In this document: positions 19,895 to 29,123 of the stretch, piece after piece
Layout of the letters: the number at the start of each line of letters is the position of its first letter
How positions within the stretch are numbered: the stretch's first letter is position 1
Source of the DNA: Roseiarcus sp963835215
Lineage (GTDB): Bacteria > Pseudomonadota > Alphaproteobacteria > Rhizobiales > Beijerinckiaceae
Direction of reading: 5' to 3'
Assembly (NCBI GenBank): GCA_963835215.1
Contig: CAWIES010000001.1
Location: 1 to 64,000 of the forward strand
DNA length: 64,000 bases
Made by a program: the position numbers and the translations under genes
Notes under the pieces: generated by a model
Seen by the model: only the letters and a program-made list of their open reading frames with translations
What the model was told of the DNA's origin: nothing
Database searches by the model: none

Positions 19895-21108
19895 TCAACC
19901 CTCCGCGAAAGAGACGCTGCGTGCGCGCCGCTGCATGTCGAGCGACCACAGCCCGAGGCCGACGCCCAAAGCCGACAAAGCGGCGCCGCACGACCGGCAG
20001 CAGCGCGTAGCTCAGCCCGGCCGAGAGCGCGACGGCGCCGACAAATGGCCCGACGGCGATGCCGAAGTTGAACGCGGTGTGAATGAGGGTTGAAGCGAGA
20101 TTGGGCGCCTCGCGGGCGGCGTCGACCGTCAGGAGCTGCAAAGGCGCGGCGATAAAGTAAAAGGCGAAGCCCCAGAGGAAAATGGTCGGCAGCATCAGTG
20201 ACGCGCTGCGGCAGACGACCAGCAGAACGATATAGATCGCCAAGTCGGCGGCGAAGCCGCCGATGATCGTTGCAATCAGATTGCGATCGCCGAGGCGCCC
20301 GCCAATCTGCATACCCGTCACGCCGCCGGCGCCAAACAGGAGCAGGTATAGCGGCAGCGAGGCGGAGGAGACGCCGCCGACCTCGGTCAGCAGTGGCGCG
20401 ATATAGGTGAAAACGCTGAAGGTCGCGGCGCAGACGCAGGCGCTGAGCGCAAACGCCAGCAGCACTTGCGGGCGAGCCAGCACGCGCACCTCGCTGGCGA
20501 GGCGCGTCGCCGCGCCGCGCGCTGTTTCCGGGAGCCACAATGCAATCGCAGCGGCGGCGAAGAGCCCGAGGGCGCCGATCGCCCAAAAGGTCGTGCGCCA
20601 GCCAAAAGCGTGGCCGATCACGGTTCCGACCGGAACGCCGAGAATATTGGCTGAGGCGATCCCCGCCCACATCATCGCGACCGCCGCGGCGCGGCGACGC
20701 TCAGGCGCAATCGTGACGGCGACGAGTGAGCCAACGCCCATGAAGGCCCCATGGCAAAGGGACGTGACGACGCGGGCCAGCAGCAGCCAGGAGTAGCTCG
20801 GCGCCATAGCCGCGAGAACGTGGCCGGCGACGAAGACGCCAAGCAGCAGCAGCAGCGCGCGCTTGCGTCTGAGCCGGTTGATGGCGATCGTCATGATCGG
20901 GCCGCCGATCGCGACGCCGAGCGCATAGCCGGTCACCAACAGTCCGGTCGCCGGAATGCTGACGCCAAGATCGGCGGCGATCTCTGGCAGCAGGCCCTGC
21001 ACGGCGAACTCGGTCGTGCCAATGGCGAAGGCCGCGAGCGTCAAGGTCAGGATCGGGAGAATTGGCGCACTCCGTTGGCGTTGCTCGCGCCCGACTGGGT
21101 TGGCCCAT
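19895..21108 (-). CDS. MFS drug/sugar-efflux permease (AraJ/DHA1 type; frameshifts at both ends)
   Basis: A 12-helix major facilitator protein of about 400 residues. The N-terminal helix carries the DHA1 signature LAAFAIGTTEFAVQGLLPEIA, followed by the loop motif INRLRRKRALLLLL and motif C around GVPVGTVIGHAFGWRTTFW. One frame change near 19985 restores the end SALGVGLGLWSLDMQRRARS and a TGA at 19897-19895; another near the start makes the exact N terminus uncertain (ATG at 21108 or a rarer codon closer to 21060). Divergent from the LysR-fusion regulator, which probably controls it. Confidence 0.8.
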
Positions 21109-21153
21109 CGGCGCCGCGCTGAGCACGCTAGAGCCCTAAGCGGGCGCCGAAGA

Positions 21154-21185
21154 AATGAGTTGCGCTCATTGGCCGGTTGGCCAAT
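21154..21185. promoter_or_regulatory. Two overlapping palindromes between the MFS gene and its regulator
   Basis: AATGAG-TTGCG-CTCATT (21154-21170, perfect 6-5-6) overlaps ATTGGCC-GGTT-GGCCAAT (21168-21185, perfect 7-4-7). The first fits the T-N11-A type of LysR operator. Placed just before the regulator start at 21195, they are good operator candidates for autoregulation and control of the exporter. Confidence 0.6.
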
Positions 21186-21194
21186 CTTTTGGCG

Positions 21195-22707
21195 ATGGGC
21201 GGCCCCCCGGCGCTGGACATCGACCTGCTGCGAACCTTCGTGCTGATCGCCGAGGGGCAGAGTTTCACGCGCGCTGCCGAGCGCGTAGGGCGAACGCAGT
21301 CGGCGGTCTCGCTTCAGGTCAAACGGCTGGAGGCGCTGGTCGGTCGGCGGTTGTTTGTGCGCGCCCGCGGGTGCGGCGCGCAGCTCACCCCGCAAGGCGA
21401 GCGCCTGCTCGAAGACGCGCGGCGCCTCACCGCGCTGAATGACAGCGGTCGTCGAGGCGCTCAGAGCCGAGTCGCCAAGCGCGACGGCTTTGCCCGATCA
21501 GCCGCCCGAAACGCGCGCCGCGCGCCCCCGCCCGGCAATCGCAATTCTGCCATTTCACAATCTCGGCGGCGATCCCGCTGACGACTATTTCGTCGATGGC
21601 CTCGTCAACGACATCGCTGCGGGCCTGTCGCGGATCGACTGGCTGCTTGTGATCGGCGGCAGTTCTTGCGCCCTCTACAAGGGCCGAAATGTCGATGTGC
21701 GTCGGATCGGGCGGGAGCTAGGGGCGCGCTATGCGCTGCAAGGGGGCGTGCGCAAGGCGGGGAGCCATTTGCAAATCAACGCCCAGCTGATCGACGCGAC
21801 CACCGGCGCGCTGATCTGGGCGGATCGCTACGGCCGACGCAGGGACGACGTCTTCGAGCTTCAGGACGAGATCGTCGATCAGATCGCGGCGATGGTCGAG
21901 CCGCGCCTTCGCCGCAGCGAGATCGCGCGCGCCCAGCGCAAGCGGGTCGAGCGGCTCGACGCCTACGATCTCTATTTGCGTGCAATTCCCCATACCGCTG
22001 CGCACATGCCGCGCGGGACCGAACGCGCGCTGCCTTTGCTTGAGCGTGCGCTGGAGCTTGAGCCCGACTATGCCCCCGCCCATGCGCTCGCCGCTTGGTG
22101 CTACGAGTGGCGATATACCCGTGGCGGATTCGATAGCCGCAACCGCAGCGCCTCGCTTTCCCATGCCGAGGCGGCCATCGCCGGCGCCGGCGATGACGCG
22201 ACGGCGCTGGCGATCGCCGGATTCGTGACCAGCCTCATCGGCGACGAGCGCGAAACAGGTTTAGAAGCGATGGGGCAGGCGACAGCGCTCAATGGCGCCT
22301 CGGCGACGGTCTTCTATCTCGCTTCCCACGCCCACGCGATCGTCGGCGACGCTTCGCGCGCGACCTCGTTCGCCGATCGCGCCTTCCGCCTCGGCCCCTT
22401 CGACCCGCTGGCCTTCGAAGCCAATGTCGCGCTCGGCGATCTTGCCATGACTGAGGCGCGGCATGAAGACGCGGCGGCGTGCTTCGCCAGGGCGGTGCGG
22501 ATCAATCCGAATTACAGCACCGGCCATTTCTTCCGCGCCATCGCGCTGGTTTTGGCCGGTCGGCAGGATCGGGCCGAACAGGCGGCGGGGGAGGGTCGTA
22601 AGCTCGAGCCGGAATTCAGCACCAGGATCATGCATGAGGTCGGCATGGCGCCGGCGGTCATCGAGCGTTTTCTCGAAGGCGCCAGCCTGCTCGGCCTACC
22701 GGGCTGA
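21195..22707 (+). CDS. LysR-type HTH fused to a TolB-like/TPR module: unusual regulator
   Basis: The N-terminal 90 residues are a normal LysR DNA-binding domain (LDIDLLRTFVLIAEGQSFTRAAERVGRTQSAVSLQVKRLE...LTPQGERLLEDARR). Where the LysR ligand domain should begin, the chain instead enters a TolB-N-like domain (AIAILPFHNLGGDPADDYFVDGLVNDI...YALQGGVRK...LWADRY) and a C-terminal TPR-like helical repeat (about 200-500). This TolB-like/TPR block is well known behind OmpR-type HTHs and adenylate cyclases, but I do not know it behind a LysR HTH. One extra base near 21442 separates the halves; repaired length is about 503. Confidence 0.7.
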
Positions 22708-22754
22708 TGTTCGGCGGGCGGCGGGCCAGCGCCGCTCTTTTTCGACTTGCCGCG

Positions 22755-22784
22755 TGAACCTTTTCGCGCTCGGCTCCGTACTAG
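22755..22784 (+). promoter_or_regulatory. Candidate RpoE-type promoter of cfa
   Basis: TGAACC at 22755-22760, 18 bases, then TACTAG at 22779-22784. Same spacing and form as TGATCC-N18-TACCGA and TGATCC-N18-TACCGC elsewhere in this stress island. It lies about 150 bp before the cfa start. Confidence 0.5.
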
Positions 22785-22935
22785 CTTGTAGCGTCCCAGC
22801 CGAAGTCGGCCACGGGCGCACAGACGAGGGCGCCATGCAAGCGGCGAGGTGGGCGAGCGGATTCGACGAATGCGTCGAAATGCGGCTTGCTGGCGTCCTC
22901 GAACGCAGTCAGCGCGTAGGCATGAGCGTCAAACG

Positions 22936-24172
22936 ATGACCGAGCTGGAACATTTGGATTTTGCCCTCCCGCATGGCGCCGCCTCGAGCGTCACTGGCCT
23001 GGCCGCCGTCCTCGACCGCTTGCTGCCGCCGGTGCGATTCGGGCGCTTGCGCATCGTGTTGCCATCGGGCGGGGCGATCGTCAGGACCGGCCTTGAGCCA
23101 GGACCGGAGGCGACGCTGGTCTTCCATCGCCGGCGCGGGCTGCGCCGGCTGGTCACGGGCGGCGACGTCGGGCTCGCCGAAGCCTATATCGACGCCGACT
23201 GGACGACGCCCGATCTCGTCGCCGTGCTTCGTCTCGCATCGCGCAACGCCGAAGCGTGGAAGCAGAACCTGCGCGGCGCGACGCTGATCAGATGGATCAA
23301 CCGGCTCCGCCATCTCCTGCACAACAATTCGCGGCGCGGCAGCCGGCGCAACATCATAGCCCACTATGATCTCGGCAACGCGTTCTACCGCCTGTGGCTC
23401 GACGCCGGCATGCAATATTCTTCGGCGCTGTGGGACGACGACACGCCCGACCTCGCGGCGGCGCAGGCGAAAAAGCTCGCCCGCATCGGCGAGCTGCTGC
23501 GCCTCGAGGGCGGCGAGAGCGTGCTCGAGATCGGCTGCGGCTGGGGCGGCCTTGCCGCGTCGCTGGCGACTGAGAAGGGCGCGCAGGTCACCGCGATAAC
23601 GCTGTCGCCCTCGCAACTCGCCTGGGCGCGCGAAAGCGCCGCCGAAAGGCGGGTCGCTCCGGCGATCGACTTTCGCCTGCAAGACTACCGCGACGTCGAG
23701 GGCGGCTTCGACCGCATCGTCTCGATCGAAATGCTCGAAGCGGTTGGCGAAGCGTGGTGGCCGGCGTATTTTGTGACGCTCGCGGAGCGCCTCAAGCCGG
23801 GCGGGCGCGCAATCATCCAGGCGATCACCATCGCCGACGATGTGTTCGAGGACTACCGGCGCAATCCCGATTTCATTCAGAAGCATATTTTCCCCGGCGG
23901 ATTTCTCCCCTCGAAGACGCGCGCTCTTGGCGCAGATCGAAGCGGCTGGTCTGCGTCTGACGCACAGAGAAAGCTTCGGCGGCTCTTACGCCAAAACCCT
24001 GTTCGAGTGGCGCAAGCGCTTTCATGCGCGCTGGAGCGAAATCGCCGCGCAGGGCTTCGATGAGCGCTTCCGCCGGCTGTGGGACTACTACCTCTGCTAT
24101 TGCGAAGCAGGCTTTGCCGAAGGGGTGGTCGACGTCGGGCTGTTCACCATCGAGCCGGCCGCAGCGACCTGA
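22936..24172 (+). CDS. cfa: Cyclopropane-fatty-acyl-phospholipid synthase (one frameshift)
   Basis: An SAM-dependent enzyme that cyclopropanates membrane lipids in situ. The N-terminal lipid-binding part (TGGDVGLAEAYIDADWTTPDL) is followed by the Cfa core: NIIAHYDLGNAFYRLWLD, MQYSSALW, the SAM glycine motif VLEIGCGWGGLA, ITLSPSQLAWA, FDRIVSIEMLEAVG and FIQKHIFPGG. An extra C near 23915 shifts the frame into EAAGLRLTHRESFGGSYAKT...FEWRKRF, the expected C-terminal end. The ATG at 22936 follows a weak ribosome site. Member of the RpoE/ChrR stress island; its tail overlaps the convergent DUF1365 gene by 76 bp. Confidence 0.9.
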
Positions 24173-24924
24173 GGTTTGAGCGCGCTTGCGCCGCCGCGTC
24201 CCAGAAACGGCACGCCTTTGATCAAGAGGCGCAGCGCCTCCCAGTGAATCGCCGCGACCGTCTTGAGCGCCACGACCGGCGTTGCGAACCCCACCTTCAG
24301 CAGCGCGCGGTCGCTCAGTTCGCGCCGCCGGCCGGCGAGCGCGGCCTGAAACGCCAGACCCTGCGCGCCGATTGCGCGGATCGCGACCACCAGCGATTCG
24401 CCGAGCGGGCTGACGCGGAATTCGTAGCGCAGACCCATCGGCAGAAATGGCGAAACGAAAAACGCCTTGTCGCACCCCTGCCGCGCCTCGCCCGATGCTT
24501 GCGCCGCGGGGAGGACATAGGAATGGCGTTCGCCGAACGTGTTGTGGACCTGATAGATCAGCGCGGCGAGCGCGCCATCGCGCCGATAGCACCAATAGAC
24601 GCTCAGCGGATTGAAGCCGACACCGAGCGTTCGCGGCATGCATAGCAGCCGCACCGCGCCGCCCTCGATGTCGATGTCATTGTCAGCGAGGCGTTTTTCC
24701 ACCTGCGCGCGCAGCAGCGTGGCGCCGCCGTCGCCGTGATCGCGATCATGGAGGCTGAAAAGATTGGCGCGATTGTGCGAGAAGAACCAGAAGCGGCGGT
24801 CGAGCTCGGGGAGTTCGTCGAGATCGACCAGCAGCCAGCACAGGCGATAGCGAAAATAATGCGCCTTCGGCGCAAAGCGCCGATGGAACACCGAGCCGAC
24901 ATAGAGGCTCGAGTGCAGCGTCAC
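24097..24924 (-). CDS. DUF1365 protein of the photooxidative stress island
   Basis: A 275-residue protein with the DUF1365 hallmarks LYVGSVFHRRFAPKAHYFRYRL near the N terminus, then GVGFNPLSVYWCYRRDG and VHNTFGERHSYVLP, and PMGLRYEFRVSPLGE. The GTG at 24924 overlaps the stop of the FAD oxidase by GTGA. DUF1365 genes stand next to cfa-like and FAD-oxidase genes in many proteobacteria and are thought to help in formation of modified (furan/cyclopropane) fatty acids, though the exact reaction is not settled as far as I know. Confidence 0.85.
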   Translation of the reverse strand: MTLHSSLYVGSVFHRRFAPKAHYFRYRLCWLLVDLDELPELDRRFWFFSHNRANLFSLHDRDHGDGGATLLRAQVEKRLADNDIDIEGGAVRLLCMPRTLGVGFNPLSVYWCYRRDGALAALIYQVHNTFGERHSYVLPAAQASGEARQGCDKAFFVSPFLPMGLRYEFRVSPLGESLVVAIRAIGAQGLAFQAALAGRRRELSDRALLKVGFATPVVALKTVAAIHWEALRLLIKGVPFLGRGGASALKPQVAAAGSMVNSPTSTTPSAKPASQ

Positions 24925-26273
24925 GCCGCCGCCTCCCAATTGGGCTCGGCCGGCGCGCTCGGCGCCAGCGAAATGCGCGAGGACTCGCCCGCGACGCGCC
25001 AGGGACGGCGAACGCCGCCCAATTGCTCGGCCGCCGCCAGTCCCGACTGCAACCCGTCCTCGTGAAATCCCGAGCCGAAATACGCCCCGCAGAACCAGGT
25101 GTTGCGCACGCCCTGCAAATCCCACAGCCGCTTTTGCGCGCCGATCGCCGCGTCGTCGAACAGCGGGTGCTCATAGCTCTCGACGCGCAGCACGCTGCCC
25201 TCGCGGAGCGCGCGGGTCGGATTGAGCGTGATGAACAGGTTTCTCTTGGTCGGCAGGTTCTGCAGCCTGTTCATCCAATAGGTGACGCTGGCGCGCTCGG
25301 GCGCTGGCTCGCTGGCGCCGGTGGCGTTCCAGCTCGACCAGACCGCGCCGCGGTGGGGCATCATGGTCTCGTCGGTGTGCAGGACCGCTTCGTTGCGGCT
25401 GTAGCGAAAGGCGCCGAGCAGCGCCCGCTCGTCCTCGCTCGCGTCGGGCAAGAGGGCGAGGGCTTCGTTGGCGTGGGTCGCGAGGATGACATGATCGAAC
25501 GTCTCCCGCGCGCCGCTGCGATCGACGATGATCGCTTTACCGGCCGCCCGCTCGATGCGGGCGATGTCGACGTCGGTGCGGATCTGGCCGGCGAACGATT
25601 TGGTCAGGCGACTGACATAGCTCTGGCTGCCGCCCTTGACCGTCCGCCAATTCGGCCGGTCGCGCAAGCGCAACAGCCCGTGGTTGTCCTGAAAGCGCAA
25701 GAACGCGGCGGCCGGATAGGCCATGATTTCACCCGGCGCGGCCGACCAGATCGCGCTCGCCAACGGGAGAATGTAGTGATCGCGGAAGGCGGCGCTATAG
25801 CCGCCGGCGGTAAGATAGTCGCCGAGCGTCGGGCCGTCGTCGCGGATGCGGCGCGCATCGAGCGGCGCCTCGCGGTAGAAACGCAAGATGTCCTTGAGCA
25901 TCCGCCAGAAGCGCGGCCGCAACAGGTTCGAGCGCTGCGCGAACAATCCCAGAAGACTATGGCCGGAATATTCGACGCGCCCGTCGTCGAGCGATACGCC
26001 GAACGACATGTCGGAGGCTTCGCTCTCCACGTCGAGGACTCGCAAAAGCTCGACAAAATTGGGATAAGTGTCAGGATTGTAAACGATGAAGCCGGTGTCG
26101 ACCGGCACGTTTCTGCCGCCGACCAAGGCTTGGACGGTGTTGGAATGACCGCCGATCCGACCCGCCTTCTCGTAGACGACGATTTCGTGATGGGGATGGA
26201 GCAGCCATGCGGCCGAGAGCCCGGAAATTCCAGTCCCGACGACGGCGACTTTGAGGCGAGTGCGTGAGGTCAT
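24921..26273 (-). CDS. FAD-dependent amine-oxidase-like protein linked to fatty acid modification
   Basis: A 450-residue flavoprotein. The Rossmann start VAVVGTGISGLSAAWLL (GxGxxG) is followed by the acidic YEKAGRIGGHSNTV, and PVDTGFIVYNPDTYPNF, a mark of the COG2907 branch. The C terminus has WFCGAYFGSGFHEDGLQSGLAAAEQL, the FAD-binding closing motif. It heads a two-gene operon with DUF1365, starting 86 bp from a TGATCC-N18-TACCGA promoter. It probably desaturates or oxidises a membrane lipid acyl chain; that is inference from neighbours. Confidence 0.85.
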   Translation of the reverse strand: MTSRTRLKVAVVGTGISGLSAAWLLHPHHEIVVYEKAGRIGGHSNTVQALVGGRNVPVDTGFIVYNPDTYPNFVELLRVLDVESEASDMSFGVSLDDGRVEYSGHSLLGLFAQRSNLLRPRFWRMLKDILRFYREAPLDARRIRDDGPTLGDYLTAGGYSAAFRDHYILPLASAIWSAAPGEIMAYPAAAFLRFQDNHGLLRLRDRPNWRTVKGGSQSYVSRLTKSFAGQIRTDVDIARIERAAGKAIIVDRSGARETFDHVILATHANEALALLPDASEDERALLGAFRYSRNEAVLHTDETMMPHRGAVWSSWNATGASEPAPERASVTYWMNRLQNLPTKRNLFITLNPTRALREGSVLRVESYEHPLFDDAAIGAQKRLWDLQGVRNTWFCGAYFGSGFHEDGLQSGLAAAEQLGGVRRPWRVAGESSRISLAPSAPAEPNWEAAA

Positions 26274-26358
26274 GGGCGTCCGACTAACTCTTCCGCGCTT
26301 GCCAAGGCCGGCTCGCGCCGTTCGAACGGCGCGCGGGCGTCTTCGCGTTTGCACGAGA

Positions 26359-26388
26359 TCGGTACGGCCCGAACGCGATCTTGGATCA
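26359..26388 (-). promoter_or_regulatory. Candidate RpoE promoter of the FAD oxidase operon
   Basis: On the minus strand TGATCC (26388-26383), 18 bases, TACCGA (26364-26359). TGATCC is the -35 of Rhodobacter RpoE. The same box and spacing occur before the DUF2177 gene. Confidence 0.6.
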
Positions 26389-26426
26389 CTCGGCGATGAT
26401 CCAAAGCGCGGCGCGGCTCGTTCTAA
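26381..26426 (+). promoter_or_regulatory. Divergent -35 palindrome and possible rpoE autopromoter
   Basis: TTGGATCA-N8-TGATCCAA (26381-26404) is a perfect 8-8-8 inverted repeat that places two TGATCC -35 boxes back to back. On the plus strand TGATCC (26397-26402) is followed after 18 bases by TTCTAA (26421-26426) and TAAGA at 26424. The -10 is less good than on the other strand. This would drive rpoE-chrR by its own sigma factor. Confidence 0.5.
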
Positions 26427-26527
26427 GAGCGATGTCCGCCTCGCCAGTCTTTCTCGACTTTCTTGTCGCCCCAGCCCCCGTTCGCCCATCGCGGGCGACG
26501 CGCGGCCGGCTGTGGGCGCTATGGCGC

Positions 26528-27118
26528 GTGGCGAACGTGGCCGATAAGGAGCCGGCGATCGCTCAGGCCGATCGTTGGGAAGCGCGCCTTGCGGCGATCG
26601 CCGCCCGGCAGGACCGGCAGGCCTTCGCCGAGCTGTTCGCGCATTTTGCGCCGCGCGTGAAGTCTTATCTGCAAAGGACGGGCGCGAGCGAGGCGCAAGC
26701 GGAAGAGGTCGCTCAAGAAACGATGCTCTCCGTCTGGCGCAAGGCGACCCTGTTCGACGCCGCCAGCGCCGGGGCGGCGACGTGGATCTTCACCATCGCG
26801 CGCAACTCGCGCATCGACGCGATCCGGCGCGAGCGTCGCGGCGGCGCGATCCGGGTCTGGGAAGTCGACGCCGAATTCGAGATCGACCCGGCGCCGGCGG
26901 CGGACGCGCAGCTCGCGACGGGGCAGTCGGAAGCGCGGGTGCGCGAGGCGCTGGCGCAGCTCTCGGGCGATCAACTGCGCGTCGTCAAAATGTCGTTCTT
27001 TGAAGACATTGCCCATGCCGATATTGCCCGGACATTGGCGATCCCGCTCGGCACGGTAAAGTCGCGTTTGCGTTTAGCGATGAAACGGCTGCGCGGTCTC
27101 CTGGATCAAGAGCTATGA
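26528..27118 (+). CDS. rpoE: RpoE-like ECF sigma factor (ChrR-controlled)
   Basis: A sigma-70 family protein with region 2 (FAELFAHFAPRVKSYLQRTGASEAQAEEVAQETMLSVWRKA) and region 4 (ALAQLSGDQLRVVKMSFFEDIAHADIARTLAIPLGTVKSRLRLAMKRLR). Immediate coupling to chrR (ATGA overlap at 27115) puts it in the singlet-oxygen-response group. The frame is open from 26381, but the promoter lies inside that stretch; I propose the GTG at 26528 (or 26537), since protein-like sequence starts there. No strong ribosome site is seen, so the start is uncertain. Confidence 0.88.
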   Translation: MANVADKEPAIAQADRWEARLAAIAARQDRQAFAELFAHFAPRVKSYLQRTGASEAQAEEVAQETMLSVWRKATLFDAASAGAATWIFTIARNSRIDAIRRERRGGAIRVWEVDAEFEIDPAPAADAQLATGQSEARVREALAQLSGDQLRVVKMSFFEDIAHADIARTLAIPLGTVKSRLRLAMKRLRGLLDQEL

Positions 27119-27765
27119 GCATCGATCATCACCCGAGCGAAGAGATCCTGGCCACCTATGCGGCGGGCGCGCTCGACCTCGGCCAACACGTCGCCATCGC
27201 CACCCACTTGATGTCTTGCGCGCAGTGTCGCAACTGGGCGCGCTCGATGGAGCGGGTCGGCGGCGCGCTGCTCGCCGAAGCGGCGCCGGCGGCGCTCGCC
27301 GAGGGCGCGCTCGATCGCGCGCTCGCCCGGCTCGACGAGCCGGCGCCGATGATGACGCCGGCGGCGAAGGCGGGCGAGATTGGAAACTTGCCGCCGGGTC
27401 TGCCGAAATTCGTCAAGAGTTACCCCTTCGGCGCCTGGCGCTGGGTCGCGCCGCGCGTCAGCCTGCGGCCGATTATACTGCCCGAGCCGGGCCCGACTCG
27501 CGTCTTCTTGCTGAAGTCCGCCGCGAACACCGGCATGCTGCCGCATGCGCACACCGGGATTGAGATGACCTGCGTCCTCACTGGCGCGTTCAGCCACGAA
27601 GGCGGACGCTATGGCCCGGGCGATTTCGATTTCGGCGACGAGAGCGTTCACCACGAGCCGCGCGTCGAGGCCGGCGAGGACTGCGTCTGTCTGGTCGCGA
27701 TGCAAGGCGAGTTGCAATGGAGCGGACTGGTCGGCTGGCTCGCGCATCTGTTCGTGCGAGTGTGA
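27115..27765 (+). CDS. chrR: ChrR, zinc-dependent anti-sigma factor with cupin domain
   Basis: A 216-residue protein of the ChrR/LysR-cupin type. The N-terminal anti-sigma domain has the zinc motif H31-x3-C35-x2-C38 (THLMSCAQC); the C-terminal cupin (about 110-200) has PHAHTGIEMTCVLTGAFSHEGG and DFDFGDESVHHEP with metal-binding His/Glu. In the known system ChrR holds RpoE inactive and releases it upon singlet oxygen. The zinc triad and cupin ligands appear complete. Stop codon is 40 bp before the DUF1295 gene. Confidence 0.93.
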   Translation: MSIDHHPSEEILATYAAGALDLGQHVAIATHLMSCAQCRNWARSMERVGGALLAEAAPAALAEGALDRALARLDEPAPMMTPAAKAGEIGNLPPGLPKFVKSYPFGAWRWVAPRVSLRPIILPEPGPTRVFLLKSAANTGMLPHAHTGIEMTCVLTGAFSHEGGRYGPGDFDFGDESVHHEPRVEAGEDCVCLVAMQGELQWSGLVGWLAHLFVRV

Positions 27766-27805
27766 GCGCCTGGCTGTTTGCTCGCGCCGCAGCGGCTGAG
27801 CCGAC

Positions 27806-28624
27806 ATGACCCTGACCTCGCTCATCTGCGTCGCGATCATTGCCGAAGTCGGTCTCGCCGCGATCATGGCCGGCGCATGGGCGATCCAGCGGCGAACCGG
27901 CAATTCCGGCTGGATCGACGCGACCTGGACCTTCGGCGTCGGCGCCATGAGCGCGCTGCTCGCGCTGGTCGCGGATGGTTCGAACGACGCGCCGATCTGG
28001 CGGCGCGCGACGGTCGCGCTGCTGGTTGCAGTCTGGTCGCTGCGGCTCGGCGGCCATATCGTTCGGCGCACGCTCAAAGCCGGCGATGATCCGCGCTATC
28101 GCATGCTGATCGAGGAATGGGGGCCGGCCGCGCCGCGGCGGCTGTTTCAGTTTCTGCAGGCGCAAGCTCTGGTCGGCGCCATTCTCGCTGTGTCGGTCGC
28201 GCTCGCCGCCCACGCGCCGTCCGTGCAGTTGCGCGTCCAGGATGTCGTCGGCGTCGCTTTATTCGTCAGCGCGGTGATCGGCGAGGGCCTCGCCGACGCG
28301 CAGCTCGCGAAGTTCCAGGCCGGCGCCGCCAATCGCGGCAAGATTTGCGACGTCGGGCTGTGGCGCCGATCTCGTCACCCCAACTATTTCTTCGAATGGC
28401 TGGTGTGGGTCGCCTTCGCCGTGATCGCGGCCGACGCGACGGGGGCAGGGGCGCTCGGATTTTTGGCGCTACTCGCGCCCGCAATCATGTATTTGACGCT
28501 CAGATACGCTTCGGGCGTGCCCCCGCTGGAGGCGCACATGTTGCGCAGCCGCGGCGACGCCTTCCGCGCCTATCAGGCTCGTACGCCGATCTTCTTCCCG
28601 CGCCTGACGGCGCCGCGCGGCTAG
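27806..28624 (+). CDS. DUF1295 membrane protein, steroid 5-alpha-reductase-like
   Basis: A 272-residue inner-membrane protein with seven or so helices. The C-terminal signature GLWRRSRHPNYFFEWLVW, with YASGVPPLEAHMLRSRGDAFRAYQARTPIFFP after it, is that of DUF1295/steroid-reductase-fold methyl- or reductases. It follows chrR by 40 bp, so it is likely in the same transcript. Homologues belong to the RpoE/ChrR gene neighbourhood in other alphaproteobacteria. It probably acts on unsaturated lipid or quinone-like substrates; that is inference. Confidence 0.85.
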   Translation: MTLTSLICVAIIAEVGLAAIMAGAWAIQRRTGNSGWIDATWTFGVGAMSALLALVADGSNDAPIWRRATVALLVAVWSLRLGGHIVRRTLKAGDDPRYRMLIEEWGPAAPRRLFQFLQAQALVGAILAVSVALAAHAPSVQLRVQDVVGVALFVSAVIGEGLADAQLAKFQAGAANRGKICDVGLWRRSRHPNYFFEWLVWVAFAVIAADATGAGALGFLALLAPAIMYLTLRYASGVPPLEAHMLRSRGDAFRAYQARTPIFFPRLTAPRG

Positions 28625-29022
28625 CCGCCGAAGCGACTGGCGGCCGCGTAGCCCGCCGTTGCGGCGAGCGCGCCGAGAACCACGCCCCAGGCGATGTCGA
28701 TGACCGTGAGTTGCGTCGTCCAGTTGCGCAGGGTCGCCTGGCTAGTCAGGTCGTAGGTCGCGTAGGTGAAGAATCCGAACAGCGCGCCATACAACACGGC
28801 GGTCGAGGCCGACCCGCTTCTCAAGCCCGGCATGACGGCGAAAATCGTCAGGCCGACTGGAAAGATCAGATAGAACGCGATCGCCGCCGGCAGATTGACG
28901 CTTCCCGCCAAAACGTCGCCGAGCGTCGGTCGATAGAGGCGATCGACCATCACGCCGAGCCAGACCATGTCCGCGACCACCATCGCGGCAAGGGCGGCGA
29001 CGTACCCGATCAATGCCGTCAT
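28621..29022 (-). CDS. DUF2177 membrane protein
   Basis: A 133-residue protein with four membrane helices. ADMVWLGVMVDRLYRPTLGD after the first helix and YGALFGFFTYATYDLTSQATLRNW are DUF2177 hallmarks. The family is part of the RpoE/ChrR neighbourhood in several alphaproteobacteria. Its stop overlaps the convergent DUF1295 stop by 4 bp. A TGATCC-N18-TACCGC element is 26-55 bp upstream of the start, in agreement with membership of the regulon. Confidence 0.85.
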   Translation of the reverse strand: MTALIGYVAALAAMVVADMVWLGVMVDRLYRPTLGDVLAGSVNLPAAIAFYLIFPVGLTIFAVMPGLRSGSASTAVLYGALFGFFTYATYDLTSQATLRNWTTQLTVIDIAWGVVLGALAATAGYAAASRFGG

Positions 29023-29047
29023 GGCGTCCTCTCATCCTGGTCCGCAG

Positions 29048-29077
29048 GCGGTACGTCGGCACAATAGGAACGGATCA
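29048..29077 (-). promoter_or_regulatory. Candidate RpoE promoter of the DUF2177 gene
   Basis: Minus strand TGATCC (29077-29072), 18 bases, TACCGC (29053-29048). Identical -35 and spacing to the FAD-oxidase promoter, only one base different in the -10. The predicted transcript would start about 20 bp before the ATG. Confidence 0.6.
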
Positions 29078-29123
29078 CCGCAGGCGGCAATTCGCCACGG
29101 TGGTCTCCAGTCTCTGCGAGAGC

